From positions 656,686 to 720,685 of the forward strand of contig CAJJDN010000009.1 of assembly GCA_905182985.1 (NCBI GenBank): a stretch of 64,000 nucleotides of DNA, given 5' to 3'. A model generated the notes under the pieces. The model was not told where the DNA came from, ran no database searches, and worked only from the letters and a program-made list of their open reading frames with translations. The translations under genes were made by a program, and so were the position numbers. Positions within the stretch are counted from its first letter, which is position 1; each line of letters starts with the position of its first letter. This DNA comes from Paramecium sonneborni. Its lineage: Eukaryota; Ciliophora; Oligohymenophorea; Peniculida; Parameciidae. Shown piece by piece: positions 48,801-60,507 of this stretch.

Positions 48801-51800
48801 ATAAATTTGATATGGAATCTCATATTGCAATGGTGTTGATCTTCAGTTACATTTGGAGTGCTGGTGCCAATCTACATGATTCTAGCAGATCTTAATTTAG
48901 TTAATATCTAAAAGGAAAGATCATATCTCTATTCAGTGGATTCCCATTTGAAGGAGATGTCTATGATTATTATTGCGATTACAAGAGCAAAGAATTTAAG
49001 CCTTGGACTGATAAAATTTAAGAATTTAAATATAATTCTAGCATTCCTTATTTCAATATATTAGTGCCTACAAGTGACACAGTTAAATTTAAATATTTAA
49101 TTACTTAATTAATAGAGGGAGGTTTTAATATTCTTTTATCAGGAGAAACAGGTACTGGAAAAACTGTTATAATTAATGAATATTTATATAGTTTAGAATA
49201 AGAAAAGTTTGTTTTCTCTACACTTAATTTTTCTGCATAAACAAGTGCTAAGAATTTGTAGGATCTTTTTATGGATAAAGATAAATTTATGAAAAAGAAG
49301 AAAGATTTATTAGGTCCACCAGCTGGTCGTAAAATGATTCTCTTTATAGATGATGTCAATATGCCAGCATTAGAAAAATATGGTGCTTAACCACCAAATG
49401 AATTATTTAGATAAATTATAGATCAAGGAGGATTTTATGATCTCAAAAAATTATACTTTATGTATGTTAAAGATTGTCAATTCATTACAGCTTGTGCTCC
49501 TCCTGGAGGTGGACGTAATCCTGTAACACCTCGTTTATTTAGACATTTCAATTAAACATGGTGTCCAGATCTATCTTAAAGATCTATGGAAGTTATTTTC
49601 ACTGCAATTCTAAAAGGATTTCTTATGGAGTAAAATAAAGGATTGGATAAGTTTGCATCTTATATTGTCAAATCAAGTGTAGAGATCTATTTTAAAATTA
49701 CTAAGGAATTATTACCCACCCCAACCAAATCTCATTATACTTTCAACTTAAGAGATCTTAGTAAAGTTATTCAAGGAATATTATAAATCAGATATGAAAA
49801 CTTAACTAATAAAGAAATGCTTATTCAATTATGGGCTCATGAATCACAAAGAGTATTCCAAGATAGATTGGTTGATGATAAAGATAGAGATTGGTTTTTA
49901 ACTCTATTAATGGGTCATACTCAAAGAGTCTTTGAATTTGAATGGGAAAAACCTTAAGTTTAGAATTTACTCTTTGGTGATTATGGAAATGCTAATAAAG
50001 ATTACATTAGAATTGATAATCCATAAGAATTACCACGAAAATTCTAAGAATTCTTAAATTTATATAATGCATCTTAAAAGTAAATGAATCTTGTGTTCTT
50101 TACTGATGCTATAATGCATTTAAGTAGATTGTGTAGAATACTAAGATAACCTAGAGGTAATGCACTTTTGATTGGTGTTGGTGGATCAGGAAGATAATCT
50201 CTAACTAAATTATCTGCTTAAACTCGAGGTTAAACTGTATTTAGCATAGAAATCACTAAAAATTATAGAGAATAATCATGGAAAGATGATCTTAAAAAAC
50301 TACTAAAAACAGCAGGAGCTAAAGATTAACCTGTAGTATTCTTATTTTCTGATACTTAAGTAGTTAGAGAATCATTTTTAGAAGATATTAACAATGTTCT
50401 TAATACAGGAGAAGTGCCAAATTTATGGGCAACTGAAGACATTGAAGAAATAATTAATGATGTTAGACCATTGGCAAAGGAATAAGGATTATATGATTCT
50501 AGAGATGTTCTACTTAAATTCTTTGTAAGTCGTGTTAGAGAGAATCTACATATAGTCTTAGCATTCTCTCCAGTAGGAGAAAAGTTAAGAAATAGATGTA
50601 GGTAGTTTCCATCTATTATCAATTGTTGTACAATCGATTGGTTTGATAAATGGCCCGATGAAGCACTGAGTAGTGTTGCTATGAAAGAATTGGGAGGATA
50701 GGAACATCTAGGTATTGGAGAATTTGTTGAAAGCTTAGCAAACATGTCAGTTATTATACATTCAGATGTGAAAACCTACAGCGAAAGATTTTATGATGAA
50801 TTAAGAAGGAAAAACTATGTTACACCAACAAGTTATTTAGAATTATTAAAATTATACATAGATATGATGAAAGTATAATCAAACATTTTGCCATAAAAAA
50901 TAAAGAAATATACTGTTGGTTTATAGACTTTGAAAGATACTAATGAGGAAGTTGGTAAATTATAAAAGAAAATTATTGAATTTTAACCAATTCTTGAATA
51001 GAGTGCAAAAGATAATGCTAAAATGATGGTTGAATTAGAAGGTAAAACTAAAGAAGCTAATTAAACTGAATAAATAGTTTCAAAAGAAGCAGCAGAAGCA
51101 TAAAAGAAAAAGGATGAAGTTAATGAAATGAGAGATTCTTGTTAGGCTGAATTAGATTAAGCATTACCAATTTTAGAATAAGCTTAAAAAGCAGTTTAAA
51201 GTATTGATAAAAGTGCAATCAATGAAATGAAAGCCTTAAAAACTCCACCAAATTTAGTTTAAATTGTTATGTGTGCAGTTAATCTACTGTTTGGAGAAAA
51301 AGAAGACTGGCCCTCTGCTTAGAAATTACTTGGGCGTATGACATTTATTCAAGATCTTTTGGAGTTTGATGTTACTTAGGTACCAGAAAGAAGATTACAG
51401 AAACTAAAGCAAACATATTTAAGTAATCCTGATTTCACAAAAGAAAAGATTTTGAATGTATCATAAGCAGCAACAACTTTATTAGTTTGGGTAGTTGCAA
51501 CTGAAAAGTTTGCTTAAGTTAAAAAAGTGGTAGGTCCTAAAGAAAAAGCATTAAAAGAAGCAGAAGCATCCTTAAAAAAGGTTGAATAAGAATTAGCTGT
51601 AAAGATGGGATAATTGAAGGAAGTTTAAGATATGGTTAATGAACTTAAGAGAAATCTCTAATAGTCTATAAGTAAATCTGAAATGTTGAAATAATAATAA
51701 TAGACAGCTGAAATCTAATTAGTAAGAGCAGAGAAATTAGTTTCAGGATTAGCTAGTGAAGCTGAAAGATGGAAGGTTAATGCTGCATTATTAGAAGAAG

Positions 51801-54800
51801 ATTTAAGAAATCTTGTTGGAAATATTATATTGGCTGCTGGATCTATTGCATATCTTGGACCATTCACTTACAATTACAGATCTGAAATTATAGCCAAATG
51901 GATTAACAATTGTAAAGAATTAAGTATTCCTGTAAGTGACAATTTCACTCTCTAAAGAATTTTAGCAGAGGAAGTTACTATTAGAGAATGGTAAGAAGCA
52001 GGATTACCTGCAGATAATTTATCTATTGATAATGGAATCTTTGTTTATAATTGTAGGAGATGGCCATTGATTATTGATCCTTAAGGTCAAGCTAATAAGT
52101 GGATAAAAGCTTTAGGAAAGGAAACTAATTTGCAGATTACTAAATTAAGTGAAAGCAATTTCCTAAAAACGCTTGAAAATTCTATTCGTTTTGGATAATA
52201 AGTCTTAATGGAAAATGTAGAAGAAGAACTTGATCCATCTTTAGAGCCCATATTATAAAAACAAATTTTCAAAAAAGGAGCTTAATATCTATTACGTTTA
52301 GGAGATTAAGATATTCCATACAATAACGAATTCAAGTTATATTTCACTACTAAATTACCAAATCCACACTACATACCTGAAATAAGTATCAAAACTACAA
52401 TCATCAACTTTACTGTCACACCCTAGGGATTAGAAGATTAATTACTTGTTGAAGTCGTCAGATAAGAAAGAATTGATTTAGAAGAAAAAAGAGTTAATCT
52501 CATACTCTAAATTTCATAAGACAAGAGATAGTTATAAGAATTGGAGGATAAAATATTAAAATTAATATCAGAAGCTTAGGGAAGAATACTGGAAGAAGAA
52601 GACTTAATTACAACTTTGGATGCATCTAAAATCACATCAGATACAGTGAATTAACGTATGGCTTAGTCAAAGATCACTGCAGAAGAGATCAATTAAGCAA
52701 GAGAATAATATCGTATAATTGCTAGAAGAGGATCAGTTATTTACTTTGTAATAGCAGATCTGGCTTTGATTGATCCTATGTATCAATATTCTTTAGAGTT
52801 CTTTATTAAATTATTTAAAAAGAGATTAGAAGTAGCACCAAATCCTCCATCTTTAGAAGAAAGATTGGCTGTGTTAATTGATGATATTACAAAAGCATTT
52901 TATATAAATATTTGCAGAGGATTATTTGAGAAAGATAAATTGTTATTTAGTTTTTTGATAGCAAGTAAAATCTAATTATAGGCTTAATATATACATGCAA
53001 GAGAATGGAATCTATTCTTAAGAGGAGGAACAGGTGCAGTACCTAATGAAGAACATCCATCATTTTTAAATGAGAAATCATGGAAGAATTGTATGAAGTT
53101 AAGTAAGTAATCTCATGTATTTGCATAATTAACAACGTCTTTGAAAGATAGTAATGATGAATCATTATGGAGAGAAATAATAGATGTATAGGATCCATGG
53201 AAATGTGACTTACCTCTTGTATTCCGTTCTTTAGATCCATTTTAGAAGTTATTATTATTCAAAACACTTAGAGATGAAAAGTTAGTTATTCTAATTAAGA
53301 ATTATGTTTCAGATACATTAACATCTTTCTTTATAGAGCCTCCTGTTTTTAATTTGAAAGGAGCATTTTAAGATTCATCTTGTACAACTCCTATAATCTT
53401 TGTTTTATCTCCAGGAGCTGATCCAATCACATATTTATTAAACTTAGCTAAAGATATGGAGATGGAAACTAAATTAAAGATTATTTCATTAGGTTAAGGA
53501 TAAGGTAATATCGCAAAAGAATTGATAAAGACAGGAAGAAGAACAGGAGATTGGGTATGTTTATAAAATTGTCACTTGGCAATAACATGGATGCCAGAAT
53601 TAGAAAGAATTTAAGAATTATAAGTAGAGGCAGATACTGATGCCAATTATAGATTATGGTTAACAAGTATGCCTACTGATAAATTCCCTGTTCCAGTATT
53701 ATAAAGTGGTATTAAATTAACAAATGAACCACCTAAAGGATTAAAAGCTAATGTGATGAGAACTTATAATGATCTTTCAGGTTATGATTCATGTACCAAA
53801 TAAGATGAATATAAGAAACTTTTATTCTCTTTGGCTTTCTTCCATGCAGTTATTTTAGAAAGGAGAAAGTTTGGACCAATCGGTTGGAATATTCCATATG
53901 AATGGATGAATTCAGATTTTGAAACTTGTTAATTGTAATTGAAGATGTATTTAGATGAATAGCCAGAAGTTCCATATTAGACATTAAATTATATTATTTC
54001 AGAAATCAATTATGGTGGCAGAGTTACAGATGATAAAGATGTTAGATTGATTACTGATTTACTCAAGTAGTATTTCTGTCCAGCTGTATTAAATGATCCA
54101 AATTATATATTCTCATCTAGTGGAGTTTATCATCCTCCTTAGATTCTTGATTTACAATCAGTTATCTAATATATAAGTTCATTACCTTTAGAAGATGACC
54201 CAGAAGTCTTTGGATTACATGCTAATGCTAATATTACTTTCTAATAAAAAACAGTTGCTGAATTCATGAGTACTTTATTATCAGTACAACCAAGAATGGT
54301 AGCAGAAAAGGGAGTTGAAGAAACACCTGATTAGATTGTTTTTAAAGTAGCAAAAGAAATTTTAGGGAAAATTCCTCCACTTTTAGTATAAAAAAAAGAA
54401 GTGGCTATTGAATCTTTGGCTATTTTTAGATCATAAGAAGTTGATCGTTTTATTAAATTAGTTCGAGTAATGAAAAATTCATTAGAATTGTTACAAAAAG
54501 CTATTTAAGGATTAGTTGTTATGTCTATTGAATTAGAAAAAATGTTCAATTCTTTCTTAGATGCTAAAGTTCCTGAGAATTGGGAAAATGTTGCCTATCC
54601 ATCTTTAAAACCTTTAGGTTCTTGGGTTACTGATCTCATTCAAAGATTGGTAATTAATATTATTATTTATTTTTAGGAATTCTTTAAATAATGGTTAGAA
54701 AATGGAACATTGAAATCTTATTGGTTATCAGCTATGTTCTTCCCTCAAGGTTTCATGACTGCTGCCAAATAAACTTATGCTCGTAAGACAAAAACACCTA

Positions 54801-55241
54801 TAGATACTTTAACTTTTAGAACTTAAGTCAGACCATTCTACAAGGATAATATTTAAGATATTCCTTAAGATGGTAATTAATTATTTAATTATTTAGGTGT
54901 CAATATTGATGGTCTTTACTTATAAGGATGCAAATGGGATGTTGGAACTAATAAATTGGAAGAATCTGATCCTTTAGTATTATTCTAAGAAATGCCTGTT
55001 GTTTGGTATTTATTTTAAAATCTATTAGAATAGGCTTGAACCTGTTATGGCATCAGCTTAAAATTAAAATTCTTAAAAATTATACAAATGTCCTCTTTAC
55101 AAGACTTCTACAAGAAGGGGAACACTTTCAACAACAGGTCATTCAACCAACTTTGTTTTATATCTGGAATTAAATACTGGAGTGGAACCAGCAGTTTGGA
55201 CTAGACGTGGAGTTGCACTATTATGTCAGCTTGATGATTGA
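42875..55241 (+). CDS. Axonemal dynein heavy chain (single-headed inner-arm type)
   Basis: A complete 4,077-residue dynein with five introns: 43055-43079, 43185-43210, 43776-43802, 54650-54676 and 55006-55033. One exon of 10.8 kb is open without a TGA. Order: tail and linker, then AAA1 ([20 protein letters not shown] near 1432; [13 protein letters not shown]), AAA2 (GLTGTGKTT near 1714; [16 protein letters not shown]), AAA3 (GETGTGKTV near 2062), AAA4 (GVGGSGRQSLTKLSAQ near 2406), the coiled-coil stalk around the microtubule-binding tip (about 2650-2930; [27 protein letters not shown]), AAA5, AAA6 and a C-terminal domain ending [15 protein letters not shown]. Length and AAA1 sequence resemble the DNAH3/7/12 group of inner-arm dyneins, which bend cilia. 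The exact paralogue cannot be assigned by eye. Confidence 0.97.
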
Positions 55242-55373
55242 TTTTCATTTATAAATAATTATAATATTTAGATGTATTAGATTTAATTTTCTATTAGGAA
55301 ACATTTCACTAAAATGTTTGATTCTTAATTTATTTATTTTTATGTGAAACATAAATTTTATTTTTGTTTGTAA

Positions 55374-56921
55374 ATGTCTAAGCTTAAACTTAAAGTATGA
55401 TTATCTAATCATCTTAGTTTTGTTCTACATCATCATTATAGAGTTCAGTTGCCAAAAATCAAAAAATACTTCTGGGAAATCAACAGGATCCAATATCAGC
55501 ATAGTAATAAGAAAATCTAATCAATTTTGGAAATATTGATTAAAAACGAAGAAATGACTATGCTGGTGATCGATTTATTCCTAGAAAAAAAAAGAAATTT
55601 AGCATTCTCACTGAAACTAAGGCACCAGCTCAAGACATAGCTTCATCTTAAGCTGCACTTGAAATGCTCTATAAATAGTAAATTCTTGATTAAGAGCCTA
55701 TTATTGAACCTGAGAGTGGTTCATTAAAATTTATAAATCAAAATAACTTTCAATATAAGAATGAACATATATATTATATTGATTCTATTGACCCAAAAAA
55801 TTATAATAGGTATTATTAATTTAATAATTTAGTCCTCTTGTGGATCATAAGTACTTTGCTTTGCCAGAAACAATATCAAGTTATTATGGAAAATATATTA
55901 GAAAAATTCCGAAAGTACCATTTAAAGTTTTGGATGCTCCTCAATTATAAGATGATTTTTATTTAAATCTTATAGATTGGAGCAATTAAAACACTTTATC
56001 AGTAGCTCTTAATAATTGTGTATATCTATGGTATTGTTTAATTCTTAAATAGGAATGCTTAATCTTCAAAAGTTACGAAATTACTTGATCTATGTAATGA
56101 TGTAGTAACAAGTGTTGGTTGGTCTATAAGAGGACCATTACTTGGAGTAGGAACTAATAATGGAGAAGTATAAATATGGGATGCTTGTAAATTATAAAAA
56201 GTTAGAACATTATAAAGTCATACAGCAAGAGTAGGAACTCTTTGTTTTGCAGAAAATATATTGAGTAGTGGTTCAAGAGATAAATCAATACTTTAAAGAG
56301 ATCTAAGATAAAAAGAAGATTATTTTTTTAAATCTTTAGCACATAAATAAGAAGTTTGTGGTTTAAAATGGTCTCCTGACAATTAATTATTAGCTTCTGG
56401 TGGAAATGATAATAAATTATATATTTGGAGTGCAGCTTAACTTGACAAACCAATTTTCAAGTTTACTGAACATCAAGCAGCTGTTAAAGCAATAGCTTGG
56501 AGTCCACATTAACATGGATTATTGGCTAGTGGAGGTGGAACTGCGGATAAAACTATAAGATTTTGGAATGCTTTAGAAGGTAAGATGCTCTCAAAAGAAG
56601 ATACTGGAAGTTAAGTTTGTAATTTAATGTTTAGTAAAATGGAAAATGAATTAATATCAACGCATGGTTACAGTCAACATTAAATTGTATTATGGAAATG
56701 TAATGGCATGAAAAGGATTGCCACTTTAATTGGTCATACTAGTCGGTATATATATATTTTTATTAAGTGTGCTCTATTTAGCAATGTCTCCAGATGGATA
56801 TACTATTGTGACTGGGGCTGGAGATGAAACATTAAGATTTTGGAGTATCTATCCATAATCTATTGGTAATTAATAAAATAACCAATGTCAATTGGCACCT
56901 CAGAATATTAGTATACGTTGA
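55374..56921 (+). CDS. APC/C co-activator of the Cdc20/Fzr (Cdh1) family
   Basis: A 485-residue protein with introns at 55395-55417, 55810-55832, 56031-56052 and 56746-56767 (23, 23, 22 and 22 nt). The C-box is [11 protein letters not shown] (about 58-64). Seven WD40 repeats follow, from [20 protein letters not shown] to [12 protein letters not shown], with family blocks [50 protein letters not shown] and [11 protein letters not shown]. It ends in Ile-Arg, the IR tail that docks on the APC/C. These proteins bring substrates to the anaphase-promoting complex. The C-box sequence and IR end are typical of Cdh1/Fzr but also found in Cdc20. Confidence 0.95.
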
Positions 56922-57045
56922 TTTAAAACTATTTTATACTCATTTTTTGTTATTTTTTATTTATTAATTATCTATATCTTTGTTTTAGGATAGAATTAAA
57001 AGTCAATAGAATCGGTCACTTTAATATTATAGATATATATATATA

Positions 57046-58055
57046 TCATTAAAGCCATGGAATTTATAGTATTTACTATGCTGATGGTCTATCATTTGCA
57101 TTAATTTACAGCATGCTTTTCACCAATTTGAATAGCTCAACTTCATATTTACTCCAATGAGCTTTAGCAAATGATATTTTTGCTGGTTGATTCTAATTTT
57201 AAGGCATTAAATTTGGTGAATAAGCCATGATCATTTAATGAATTACTATACCAAAACACCAGATATCCATTTTTGGATCAGCTTAACTACCTATTGTTAA
57301 CTCAGGAGGTATCATTGGTTATCTTTTTTTGATAAATTCATAATGAAACGCATCTAAAATATCACCCTTTCTTTAGATATTCCCAAAATCTCCAAGTTTG
57401 ACCTCTATTTAATTATTAACATACTGTTCTAATCAAATCATCTAGTCCTCTTGTACAATGTAATGTTTCTATTCTAATATCCATATGAACGAAATCTCAA
57501 ATAATTATACGTTTTTACTTAAATTATGCAAATAATTGAGTCCTTCAGCTATATCTTAAATATAAGATCTTAATTTAATCATATTTGTTATAGGACGTGC
57601 TTACTAATAGTTTAAAAATAACAATCATACATCTAGAATTACTTTCTTAAAATAATTTGCCTCATTTAAGAACTCTAATATTATTTTCTTCTCATCATAG
57701 TTCTACTCTTTAACCTATCTTATTGATTAACCTTGTACTTTAACAATATTAGGATGATCTAAAGTAGGATGTATCTCAAATTGTTTAATCACTTATACTC
57801 TCCAAGTTGGATCTTATAATGCTTCAATCTTAAGTTCTTTTACAAATACCTAATTATTTTAAACTAATATTCTACTTTAGTAAAATCCCAATCTAATGCA
57901 ATTATGTTCTTGTTAAATTTAGAAGGCTCAAATTCCTCTAGTTGACTGTAACTCTTTTTAGGTGGCATCCAATTTTCATCATCTGAATCAATTATTTCTC
58001 CAAAATTTTATGGAAGTTGGTGTTATTACTTTAATGAATCATCTGAATCACTCAT
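57046..58055 (-). CDS. Protein kinase-like protein with altered catalytic loop
   Basis: A 301-residue protein with four introns: 57429-57456, 57496-57518, 57604-57630 and 57927-57952 (28, 23, 27 and 26 nt). The kinase fold is recognisable: VFVKELKIEALQ (the Lys), LDHPNIVKVQGQ, IILEFLNEANYF, YIQDIAEGLNYLH, VKLGDFGNI, YEFIKKRQPMIPPEL, KMDIWCFGIVIHQM and a C lobe ending NANDRPSAQQILQIPW. The catalytic loop reads HMDIRIET instead of HRDLKxxN: the Asp is kept but Arg is Met and the Mg-binding Asn is Thr. Activity is uncertain. The N terminus is acidic (MSDSDDSLKQQ). Intron 1 could be 20 instead of 26 nt in the same frame. Confidence 0.8.
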
Positions 58056-58101
58056 CACAATTTTTATAATATATTAAAAAATTAGTGCGAAAATTTTGAA
58101 T

Positions 58102-58371
58102 TCAAAAGCCATCTGGCAACAAGTCAATCAGAGTCTTAATTCTTGTGTGAATTCTTAAATCCTTATCATCTCTTCTTGTAATGGATCCTTTTTTTTACCC
58201 CTTTCTTTCAGATTTCAAAGCTTATTCACTTTCCAATATTTTCTTTTCTAATAATTGCACTATCAGGGCATCTTTCTTTTTCGCTTAGGATTTCAGTTAA
58301 TGATTCTCATTTATTAAAGTTTTAAGAATTTAGGTTTAGAAAACTCTTTAAGAATCACTTCTAATTGCCAT
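58102..58371 (-). CDS. Short coiled-coil protein, 89 residues
   Basis: An intronless 90-codon frame from ATG to TGA. Residues 15-65 form a continuous helix with heptad pattern (ILKTLINENHQLKSQAKKKD; LIVQLLEKKILESEQALKSE), followed by a basic segment (RKGQKKGSITRRDDK) and a hydrophobic end, TRIKTLIDLLPDGF. No family recognised. It starts 316 bp upstream of the degenerate kinase on the same strand. Confidence 0.6.
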
Positions 58372-58842
58372 TTCAAAAATGTAAATAATTTGTGATTTTA
58401 TAAAAATATTTTATAACAAAATAAAGAATTAAATTTCTCATTTATATTTTATCAAATATTACTAACAACTAATTTCTATCTATGTTTTTTAATACAAATT
58501 ATGTTGATTTATTTGTAAATATTATTAAATTATTCTTATTATTTTAAAATCAGAAAAGAATCAATTTTAGTACTAAAAATGTTAAACACTAACCTTACCT
58601 ATAATTTCTTGAATATGCATACTTTTTTATGATTTAAGTTAAATAATAAAAAATATGAATACTTTTTTCTTATATTAATTCTATTTATTTTCATCTAGAA
58701 ACTATGACAATTTAATAAACATTATTCCAATTGAATTCCTAAGCAATTTGGCATGGAAAAGATTAGACTAATGATTTAATAAATTTCAAGTTAATACATA
58801 TTTATAAACTTTCTTAGCCCGCTATAATTAAATTTTTTTTTT
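58372..58842. promoter_or_regulatory. Divergent promoter region, coiled-coil gene and NF-YA
   Basis: A 470-bp AT-rich spacer between divergent start codons. It must hold both promoters; no specific element recognised. Confidence 0.4.
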
Positions 58843-59319
58843 ATGTTGCAAGAAAATTAAAGGGAGAATGACAAAAAACAATATTCTATGTTCTATCCAG
58901 AGGATGAAAGATCAAAGAGTCATTTCTTAAATTAATAATACCTTACTAATTTCTTTGAATTTACTAATCATTTTAAAGAAGCTGATTTACAAAATTAAGG
59001 AAAATAGGAAGAAAAAATTTAACCTAAATTTCCAATAATTATTTAATATGAATAAGAACCTAGATATGTAAATTAGAAATAGTAATAGAATTTATTAATT
59101 TATAGATATAGACGAATCATGATTAGAAGAATTAAAAGAGCTTAATAAGCATTAAAGTTAGAGGAATTAAGAAAAGAATAAGCAACAAAAGTTTTGGATA
59201 AATCTAATTAAAAATATATATATGAATCTAGGCATTAACATGCATTAAAAAGAGAAAGAGGTCCAGATGGAAAATTTTTAAAAAAACAAAATTCTGTTGA
59301 ATCTCCACCAAAACTCTGA
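58843..59319 (+). CDS. NF-YA (CBFB/HAP2) CCAAT-binding subunit
   Basis: An intronless 158-residue protein. The NF-YA core lies at about 75-145: VNQKQQQNLLIYRYRR and RIKRAQQALKLEELRKE form the subunit-interaction helix, and KYIYESRHQHALKRERGPDG is the DNA-contacting helix with the diagnostic ESRHxHAxKRxRG. The helix-helix linker (QATKVLDKSNQ) is longer than in animals. NF-YA joins the histone-fold pair NF-YB/NF-YC to bind CCAAT boxes. The remainder is an acidic, Gln-rich N terminus. Confidence 0.92.
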
Positions 59320-59591
59320 GTTAATTCTTTGAATATTTGCTTTTTCTTTTGTTAATAATATTTAACTATCAAATATAAAGTGATGATTTTTCTCATCTTG
59401 AAAATATTATTTATAAATTAATATAAAATTAGCAAAACCTTATAAAAAGTTTACCAACAGTATATGAACGCATTTATAATTGATATTTAATGAATCACTT
59501 TTAAAAAATATCTATAAAACTTGTTTATTTCTTTTTTCAAAATCTTGAATAAGAAATAATTTTATTAATAATTTAAATTCATCTAAATCAC

Positions 59592-60401
59592 ATGAATTAA
59601 GAAAGTATAACAAATACCATTGTTTTCTCAACAGGTGCTATGGTTATAGACTTTACTAATTTAAATGCAGAGGAAATTTTTAATTTAATATATATCTAGA
59701 GAGAAAAAGTAGAAACGTATTTATTCAAAAAATTAATAATAGAGCTGTTTTGAACAGATTAATTCAAGAGTATCTTGAGTAAAAAGAGGAATTACACAAA
59801 CTAAAACAAAATATCTAATTAGAGTAATAAAAATTTCAAATTTACAATATAGAAAATATTGATCCCTCTTTGGACAATTAAAATAGCACAACTTCGCTCA
59901 AAAAAAATTTATATCAAATTAGGAATCATACATCATAAACTTATAATAAAACTCAAGGCTCAAATGAAAATTTAATATTCCCAAAACATCGAAAAAGAAT
60001 TCAAACTTAAAAAGGTAAAACTAAAGAAAAAGTTTAGAAGAAGAATTTAGATAAACTACAAAATTAAAGTCAAATTTAAACTATATTTTAAAATAGAGTA
60101 AATTTAAATGAACAACTAAATTAAAGATAAAATCAATCTATATGTAAACAAAACTATTCTAATCATAGCACAATTTAAAAATTTATAAAAGCTAGTGGAA
60201 GATTAAATTCAAAATTTAAAACCAACTTTAAGATCTGAGAATATTTATGGATATCCTGAGATTGATCAACAAGATATTTTATAATACAGGTTAGATATAA
60301 ATAACATAAAAAATGCGGCTTGCGTAGTTCATTCTTAATGGTAGGAATTTGTAGAATACATTAAATCGTAATACAAGAGTGTATAATACAAATAGCCTTG
60401 A
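59592..60401 (+). pseudogene. Coiled-coil gene with two single-base frame breaks
   Basis: The ATG-started frame (MNQESITNTIVFSTGAMVID, then EEIFNLIYIQREKVETYLFK) ends at TGA near 59752, but a second frame continues the same kind of protein (INNRAVLNRLIQEYLEQKEE, then a Gln/Asn/Lys-rich stretch) to 60238, and a third (PTLRSENIYGYPEIDQQDIL, then VVHSQWQEFVEYIKSQYK) to TGA at 60399-60401. Adding one A to the A6 run near 59730 and dropping one A from the A4 run near 60219 makes it continuous. So this is either a slightly decayed gene or a locus with run-length errors. Function unknown. Confidence 0.45.
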
Positions 60402-60507
60402 AAATTTATTTTTTTTTATTATGGATCAGAATGAAATTTTTAATATAAATTTGAGGAATTTCTTATAATCTATGTCATGGTTTATACATCAATCAGATGA
60501 TCTAAAG

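Noticed and set aside
50356..50745. 129-codon ORF on the minus strand
   Set aside because: Antisense to the conserved AAA4 module of the dynein.
42875..55241. Hundreds of TAA and TAG codons inside the dynein, which look like nonsense mutations under the standard code
   Set aside because: They fall where Gln is expected in conserved blocks and no TGA interrupts the 10.8-kb exon, so this is the ciliate code, not decay.
59670..59800. bZIP basic region in the frame-broken coiled-coil gene
   Set aside because: NNRAVLNR followed by a leucine pattern is suggestive, but the invariant Asn-to-Arg spacing of bZIP is off by one and the frame is uncertain.
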